From positions 398,501 to 462,500 of the forward strand of contig JAEMWC010000135.1 in NCBI GenBank assembly GCA_016490735.1: a stretch of DNA of 64,000 nt. Direction: 5' to 3'. This DNA is from Pachyseris speciosa. Its lineage: Eukaryota > Cnidaria > Anthozoa > Scleractinia > Pachyseridae. The notes beneath the pieces were generated by a model. It made no database searches. It saw only the letters and a list, made by a program, of their open reading frames with translations, and was not told the origin of the DNA. A program made the translations under genes and the position numbers. The number at the start of each line of letters is the position of its first letter. Position 1 is the stretch's first letter. This document shows positions 61,901 through 64,000 of this stretch, piece by piece.

Positions 61901-63881
61901 ATGATTATATACGCAATGACGTTAAATTTGGATATCTTGAATAGCTGTGGAAACAACATGAGCAACAAAATAACAGAGGTATCGGATTACATTTTATTAT
62001 TTCCACTGGAAACAGTGCGCGAATTTACTTTTTGTGAAGTGAAGCACATTCCAAAAGACTGAATGTCTGTGGACGGTTCTTAATCACAAACTGTTTCTTG
62101 CCAGGAGGATTTGAAACTCATCACTATCAAATATATAATTGAATTTAAGTTATCATACGACATTGTCTACACATCTCCGTATAGCGTCCGTATAGCGGAT
62201 AAGTCTCTTAATAAAACATTTCAAAATCTGTTCATAGAGCTTATGTGGATTTCTTCGTGATTCATCTTAATTCTTTGACTAAATGCCTATCAAACCTTGC
62301 TTACCATGGTAACTTCAAATAATATTAAAAAATTACGTCCATTTTATCCGACACTGTTTATGCCTCAAACAATCCAAAATGGTTGTGTATTATTTATGTA
62401 AAACAGTACTTATTAACTTCTTTCAATGCACAGTTAAGGAGTCAATTTGAGACAGTCTATTTTGTTTTACTAGAGTTATTTCTTTTAAAGGATTTAAGCC
62501 TCCAGAAATTGAATGCAGAGACGCTCTGGGGATTCAAAGTGGCAAAATTCCAGACACTGCGATTGCAGCCTCGTCAAGGTACAATCAATACTGGGGGCCA
62601 GAACGAGGCAGACTAAAGACAGTTACAGAGGGAAGCTACGGTGGAGGCTGGGCTGCTCAATATAATGACGCGAAGCAATTCCTACAGTTTGATTTGGGAA
62701 AGATTACCAAGGTGACAGCCGTGGCTACCCAAGGACGATACGATGCTGATTGGATGGTTACGAGCTACACTTTGGCTTACAGTTTGGACGGCGGATCTTT
62801 CACTTCATACGGCGACGGTGATGGGCAGGTGAGGAAACATTTGGTCTCGTGTATAATGAGTAAACGTTGTACATAATGAATTACAATATGTGTCGCAGTG
62901 GTACATCCGATAAAGATTTCATTCCTTTCTCCATCACTATCATTACCAGCATCAAACCCACCATAGCCATTAGAATCATCACTAAGAGCATCATTATAAC
63001 TTTTACCAGCATTATCACCATCGTGCCCCGTGATCAACGTCACCTTCCTCATCATCATGATCTTTATCACCGTCGTCATCGACATCCTCATCCTTATCGT
63101 CATTCATCACCATGAATGATCAACATTGAGAGTGCAGCTTGCAATTTCTAACAAATTCCCTCGTTTGGTTTTCCACTAGGTGTTTATGGGCAACGTCCGT
63201 GATAGAAACGAACCCGTCGGTAACATCATTGATCCTCCCATCATTGCACGCTACCTACAAATCCGTGTCAAGAGTTCGAAAGGTCACCCAGCTATGCGTG
63301 TAGAGTTGTTTGGCTGCACCGAGGGTAAGACAAACGTTTCCATTGCCCAATGGTCTAACCCTATCCATACCCGTGCTTAGTGAAGATGTATTTTGTAACT
63401 GGAAAGAAATCTCTTCAGTTTAAGCCTCCCTAAAAATTAAAGACACCAAAGGTCATACCTGAATGTTTTCTGAAAGTCTTTACTCAAAGAAGTAAAGAGT
63501 TTGTTTGATTTTGTTTTTAATTTCCAAGGTTTCTCCGCGCCCTCTCCTCCAGTGTGTATGGACGCCCTGGGAATGCAGTCTGGAGATGTTCCGGATTCAG
63601 CCATCACGGCTTCAAGTAGTTATGGTGCTCAGTATGCTCCTTCCGTGGGCAGACTTCATTTCCTTTCCTCTGGCAGTGGAAAATATGGAAGCTGGGCTGC
63701 AGGAGGATCCATCGATAAAAACCAGTGGTTCCAAGTTGATTTTGGAAGCTGGACAAAAGTGCGCGCCATAGCGACTCAGGGAAGACAAGACGCTGACCAG
63801 TGGGTGAAAAGCTACAGTGTTTCTTTCAGTTATGATGGTGTGTTCTACGAAACTGTCAAGGATGAACATGGTACTAAAAAG
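42076..63881 (+). CDS. Secreted multi-discoidin (F5/8 type C) domain protein, runs off right edge
   Basis: A signal peptide followed by tandem discoidin domains, the glycan- and membrane-binding fold of coagulation factors V/VIII, lactadherin and slime-mould discoidin. The protein is probably extracellular, in matrix, adhesion or lectin-like recognition; no catalytic domain is seen. Exons: 42076-42118, 43539-43553, 44062-44129, 45373-45615, 46891-47032, 48860-49203, 50215-50356, 50721-50864, 51013-51203, 51627-51768, 52404-52756, 54119-54260, 54633-54964, 56135-56276, 57368-57714, 57885-58026, 58688-59025, 59592-59736, 60060-60409, 60716-60857, 62491-62828, 63180-63324, 63529-63881. Every junction is GT-AG with continuous frame. 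Each domain begins at a phase-1 intron, with a Cys near its start and a Cys in YGC/FGC at its end. A possible alternative last exon (52097-52158) could end the protein after domain 3. Start: good context CAAGATGG and a hydrophobic leader. One gene or two cannot be decided without transcripts. Confidence 0.85.
42424..42622. mobile_element. MITE, TAGACCTTTTTAGC termini, copy 1
   Basis: TAGACCTTTTTAGCTTGTAGATTTTGTTTTCCCAATGTAGACCACGTGA at the left is inverted at the right end (TCACGTGGTCTACATTGG...AAAGGTCTA). About 195 bp, in intron 1 of the discoidin gene. Confidence 0.8.
42655..42894 (+). mobile_element. tRNA-derived SINE, copy 2
   Basis: GGAGCAGGGATGGCGCAGTGGTGAGAGCACTCG (A box) and GAGTTCGATTCCCGG (B box), then the same body as at 14396 (GCTCCGAGAGGTTTTTCTCCGGG) and a T-rich pyrimidine end. 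In intron 1 of the discoidin gene. Confidence 0.8.
43183..43453. mobile_element. MITE-like, AACAATAGGG termini
   Basis: TTAACAATAGGGTGTTCCCGGGAGG at the left and CTGGAGACCCCCTATTGTT at the right. Confidence 0.5.
43539..43553 (+). CDS. Discoidin gene 15-bp microexon
   Basis: Between tgttttag and gtatgt; adds FVAG to the signal peptide region in phase 1-1, so it can be skipped without changing frame. With it the leader ends VAG just before the DCD that opens domain 1. Confidence 0.65.
44062..47032 (+). CDS. Discoidin domain 1 (3 exons)
   Basis: Exons 44062-44129 (CDSPMGMADGRIPDSAL), 45373-45615 (GQWVQVDFGKVAKVTKIGTQGR, YSIDGG) and 46891-47032 (PIVARFIRIHP... ELYGC). Domain 1 has an extra phase-0 intron after AATT compared with most later modules. 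It is the only one directly after the leader. Confidence 0.88.
45974..46085. mobile_element. Short palindromic element, TACCACAG termini
   Basis: TACCACAGGTTTCTTGTGTTTATAGGCTGATAAACC pairs with GGTTTATCAGCCTATAAACCATAGAAAACTGTGGTA. 112 bp. Confidence 0.7.
46411..46613. mobile_element. MITE, TAGACCTTTTTAGC termini, copy 2
   Basis: Same family as 42424, with diverged arms, in the intron of domain 1. Together with copy 1 it shows the family is multi-copy. Confidence 0.75.
47033..48859 (+). other. Intron between discoidin domains 1 and 2
   Basis: Besides the long palindrome at 47780-48225, nothing recognised; 47500-47760 looks like unclassified repeat. Confidence 0.5.
47780..48225. mobile_element. 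446-bp near-perfect palindromic element
   Basis: Arms 47780-47990 and 48015-48225 are reverse complements with very few mismatches (TTTAAAGTGCATATCACCCC... both ends), separated by only about 24 bp. No coding capacity beyond mirror-image frames. Confidence 0.85.
48860..50356 (+). CDS. Discoidin domain 2 (2 exons)
   Basis: 48860-49203 begins FPIPKPPACMSGLGLENG and contains WFQVDFGTWSKVTRVAIQGR; 50215-50356 encodes TFSGNEDQITVV, VTRFIRIVP and ADFYGC. The standard 1-0 plus 0-1 exon pair. Its intron carries the segment repeated inverted at 55053-55709. Confidence 0.9.
49204..50060 (+). repeat. Intronic segment duplicated in inverted form at 55053-55709
   Basis: From the splice donor of domain 2's first exon (GGTAATTCCCCTGAAAAG) to GAATCACCTTAAGGT, the sequence recurs in reverse complement in the domain 5 intron. 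It contains an extra MITE (49740-49980) absent from the partner. Confidence 0.8.
49740..49980. mobile_element. MITE, GGCCCGGTTGTTCGAAAGC termini
   Basis: Left GGCCCGGTTGTTCGAAAGCCGATTAA and right TTAATCGTGCTTTGAACAACTGTGCCC are inverted. The inverted partner locus lacks it, giving a natural empty site. Confidence 0.75.
50721..51768 (+). CDS. Discoidin domain 3 (3 exons)
   Basis: 50721-50864 (CASPLGMENGKIPDSAIVASS), 51013-51203 (FLQIDLGTITKVTRIALQGR) and 51627-51768 (PPIVARFIKINV ... ELYGC). It has an extra phase-1 intron inside the first half, unlike its neighbours. Confidence 0.9.
51369..51536. mobile_element. 152-bp MITE with perfect 8-bp target duplication
   Basis: GATGGTGT at 51369-51376 and 51529-51536 flanks inverted ends TAGCCTGCAAGC...GCTTGCAGGCTA. 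An 8-bp duplication fits a hAT-type transposase. Confidence 0.8.
52012..52068. repeat. Perfect 28-bp palindrome with one-base centre
   Basis: CTATGTTTATTACTGTTTATTACAGTAT, then A, then its exact reverse complement. It lies 28 bp upstream of the possible alternative last exon. Confidence 0.95.
52097..52158 (+). CDS. Possible alternative last exon of the discoidin gene
   Basis: After acceptor gttttag the sequence continues the phase-1 frame from domain 3 with GALVYGPSGHYEKRKHPPQ, a basic, hydrophilic tail ending in TGA at 52156-52158. ATTAAA at 52213 could serve as poly(A) signal. It would give a three-domain secreted isoform, or mark the end of a separate gene. Confidence 0.45.
52404..54260 (+). 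CDS. Discoidin domain 4 (2 exons)
   Basis: 52404-52756 (FSKPSPPVCMDALGMQSG, NQWFQVDFGSWTKV) and 54119-54260 (IFTANSDRYTVV, YIRIHPESW, AEFYGC). The first half is nearly identical to domain 11 and close to domain 9. A LINE remnant fills its 1.4 kb intron. Confidence 0.9.
52913..53700 (-). pseudogene. LINE 3' remnant in intron of domain 4
   Basis: Minus-strand translation shows SVILPHLDYCSAVWG, LEKLQNRAVRIITE, DRRAKQLKSLLFKTVN and RGAVTWNNLS, typical of the C-terminal region of CR1-like LINE reverse transcriptase. The 3' end meets an (ATT)n run (52913-52950). Frameshift near 53500. Confidence 0.75.
54521..54586. repeat. (TTC)n microsatellite
   Basis: CTT/TTC triplets with one short interruption, about 50 bp before the acceptor of domain 5, partly overlapping its pyrimidine-rich region. 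Confidence 0.9.
54633..56276 (+). CDS. Discoidin domain 5 (2 exons)
   Basis: 54633-54964 (FEPPKQECRSELGMKSGKLP, WIQVDLGKITKITRIATQGR) and 56135-56276 (VLPGNRDQNTIV, IIARYLRIHP, ELFGC). Confidence 0.9.
55053..55709 (-). repeat. Inverted copy of intronic segment 49204-50060
   Basis: Reverse complement of the domain 2 intron segment, without the MITE; ends at CTTTTCAGGGGAATTAACTTAA, equivalent to the donor region of domain 2. Confidence 0.8.
57003..57170 (+). pseudogene. Decayed discoidin half-domain between domains 5 and 7
   Basis: WLQFDFGVGTQITRIASQGR is clearly the middle of a first-half discoidin exon, but no opening Cys region, no acceptor with the right phase and no matching second half were found. 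Probably a relic of a lost module. Confidence 0.6.
57368..58026 (+). CDS. Discoidin domain 7 (2 exons)
   Basis: 57368-57714 (FPIPKPPICASPLGMQNNQ, VNFGDWTKVTNVATQGR) and 57885-58026 (VFTGNVDQFSVV, YLRINPKSW, AEFYGC). Opening resembles domain 2 (FPIPKPP). Confidence 0.9.
58688..59736 (+). CDS. Discoidin domain 8 (2 exons)
   Basis: 58688-59025 (FKPPETKCRDPLGIQSGKIP, FLQFDLGNITKV) and 59592-59736 (VFTGNVRDRNEPVGNI, FIQIRVKTSKGHPAMRVEL, FGC). Near-duplicate of domain 10. Confidence 0.9.
59195..59258. repeat. (ATA)n microsatellite
   Basis: AATAATAATA run in the intron of domain 8. Confidence 0.9.
59985..60014. repeat. (ATT)n microsatellite
   Basis: Short ATT run about 45 bp before the domain 9 acceptor. 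Confidence 0.85.
60060..60857 (+). CDS. Discoidin domain 9 (2 exons)
   Basis: 60060-60409 (FSAPSPPVCMDAMGMQSG, NQWFQADFGSWTKV) and 60716-60857 (IFTANSDRYMVV, YIRIHPETW, AEFYGC). The first half is one codon shorter than in domains 4 and 11. Confidence 0.9.
60884..61027 (+). pseudogene. Decayed second-half discoidin exon
   Basis: Aligns with the domain 7 second exon (57885-58026): VF-GNLDQLSVVTHTLK, then a ~10-bp insertion bringing a stop and a later ~7-bp deletion. The acceptor ctacag and donor GTACGT are still intact. Following intron sequence also matches the one after domain 7. Confidence 0.7.
61391..61536. mobile_element. MITE-like inverted repeat, GGTAATAGGACT termini
   Basis: Ends GGTAATAGGACT and AGTCTTATTACC, inner arms CCAATTCGGTCTGTAATCAT and its complement. 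The phrase ACCGAATTGGACGACA also occurs near 46690, suggesting another fragment there. Confidence 0.6.
61538..61907. mobile_element. Inverted-repeat element containing two internal tandem repeats
   Basis: Ends TAATCATAAAAATTACAATTTCC and GGAAATTGTAATTTTTATGATTA. Inside are three GTGATTGG-centred units (61678-61765) and four 15-bp units AACTGTCCRATAACA (61771-61831). Confidence 0.65.
62491..63324 (+). CDS. Discoidin domain 10 (2 exons)
   Basis: 62491-62828 (FKPPEIECRDALGIQSGKIP, FLQFDLGKITKV) and 63180-63324 (VFMGNVRDRNEPVGNI, YLQIRVKSSKGHPAMRVEL, FGC). About eight residues differ from domain 8 in the first half. Confidence 0.9.
63529..63881 (+). CDS. Discoidin domain 11, first-half exon (rest beyond window)
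   Basis: FSAPSPPVCMDALGMQSG, then NQWFQVDFGSWTKVRAIATQ, ends GTKK|gtaaaa in phase 0. The second-half exon must lie past 64000. Confidence 0.88.
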
Positions 63882-64000
63882 GTAAAAAGTTGTAATTTTG
63901 GAATATGCGAGAGATGGTCTTGTTTGTGGTCCATGCTATTTTAGCAGCAACGAAAAGAAAAAAATATCATTTTAGGTTTTTATTACTTTAAATTTATTAT

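Larger units (their letters stand above)
61028..62490 (+). other. Intron before domain 10
   Basis: Contains two inverted-repeat elements (61391-61536 and 61538-61907). From about 62380 it matches the sequence upstream of domain 8. Confidence 0.6.

Overview
The window is animal nuclear DNA: genes split by GT-AG introns, phase-1 exon shuffling, microsatellites, many small inverted-repeat transposons, LINE tails ending in (ATT)n, tRNA-derived SINEs and LTR retrotransposons. Sulfatase paralogs, a secreted multi-discoidin protein and several short repeats that I associate with coral and anemone genomes suggest an anthozoan cnidarian, probably a stony coral. The group is inference; I cannot name a genus.

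Layout. (1) 1-3636, minus strand: the first three coding exons of an arylsulfatase B-like gene (copy A), whose remaining exons would lie left of the window. Two ~1 kb piggyBac-like elements sit in opposite orientation in its introns 1 and 3. (2) 3.6-11.1 kb: intergenic, with a G/C-rich short element, a 1.9 kb element bounded by inverted heptamer arrays with an 8-bp target duplication, and a 0.8 kb fold-back element with a perfect 9-bp target duplication. (3) 11460-20953, minus strand: a complete arylsulfatase B-like gene (copy B). Its eight coding exons add up to 1536 bp (511 codons plus stop) with consistent phases, and it has a likely 5' UTR exon and TATA-like box near 21.4 kb. (4) 21.7-26.4 kb: transposon-rich, no host gene seen. 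(5) 26.47-41.7 kb: a tandem duplication, about 2.5 kb in copy 1 once insertions are removed and 3.1 kb in copy 2. Its left copy is split by a plus-strand Ty3/Gypsy-type relic, whose gag is split by a minus-strand Gypsy element, whose protease region is split by a 139-bp pogo-like element. (6) 42076 to the right edge, plus strand: a secreted protein made of tandem discoidin (F5/8 type C) domains. Nine complete domains plus the first half of a tenth are intact in the window, with two decayed domain relics between them. Most modules are a 1-0 exon followed by a 0-1 exon, so each whole module is phase 1-1.

How the genes relate. The sulfatases should act on sulfated glycans in lysosome or secretory pathway; the discoidin protein should be secreted and bind glycans or membranes. 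They are convergent-side neighbours separated by about 21 kb of repeats, and nothing in the sequence shows shared regulation. The most unusual features are the three-level nest of elements in a duplicated segment, the actively duplicating and homogenising discoidin array with a possible alternative last exon, and the inverted piggyBac-like pair flanking the catalytic-cysteine exon of sulfatase copy A.
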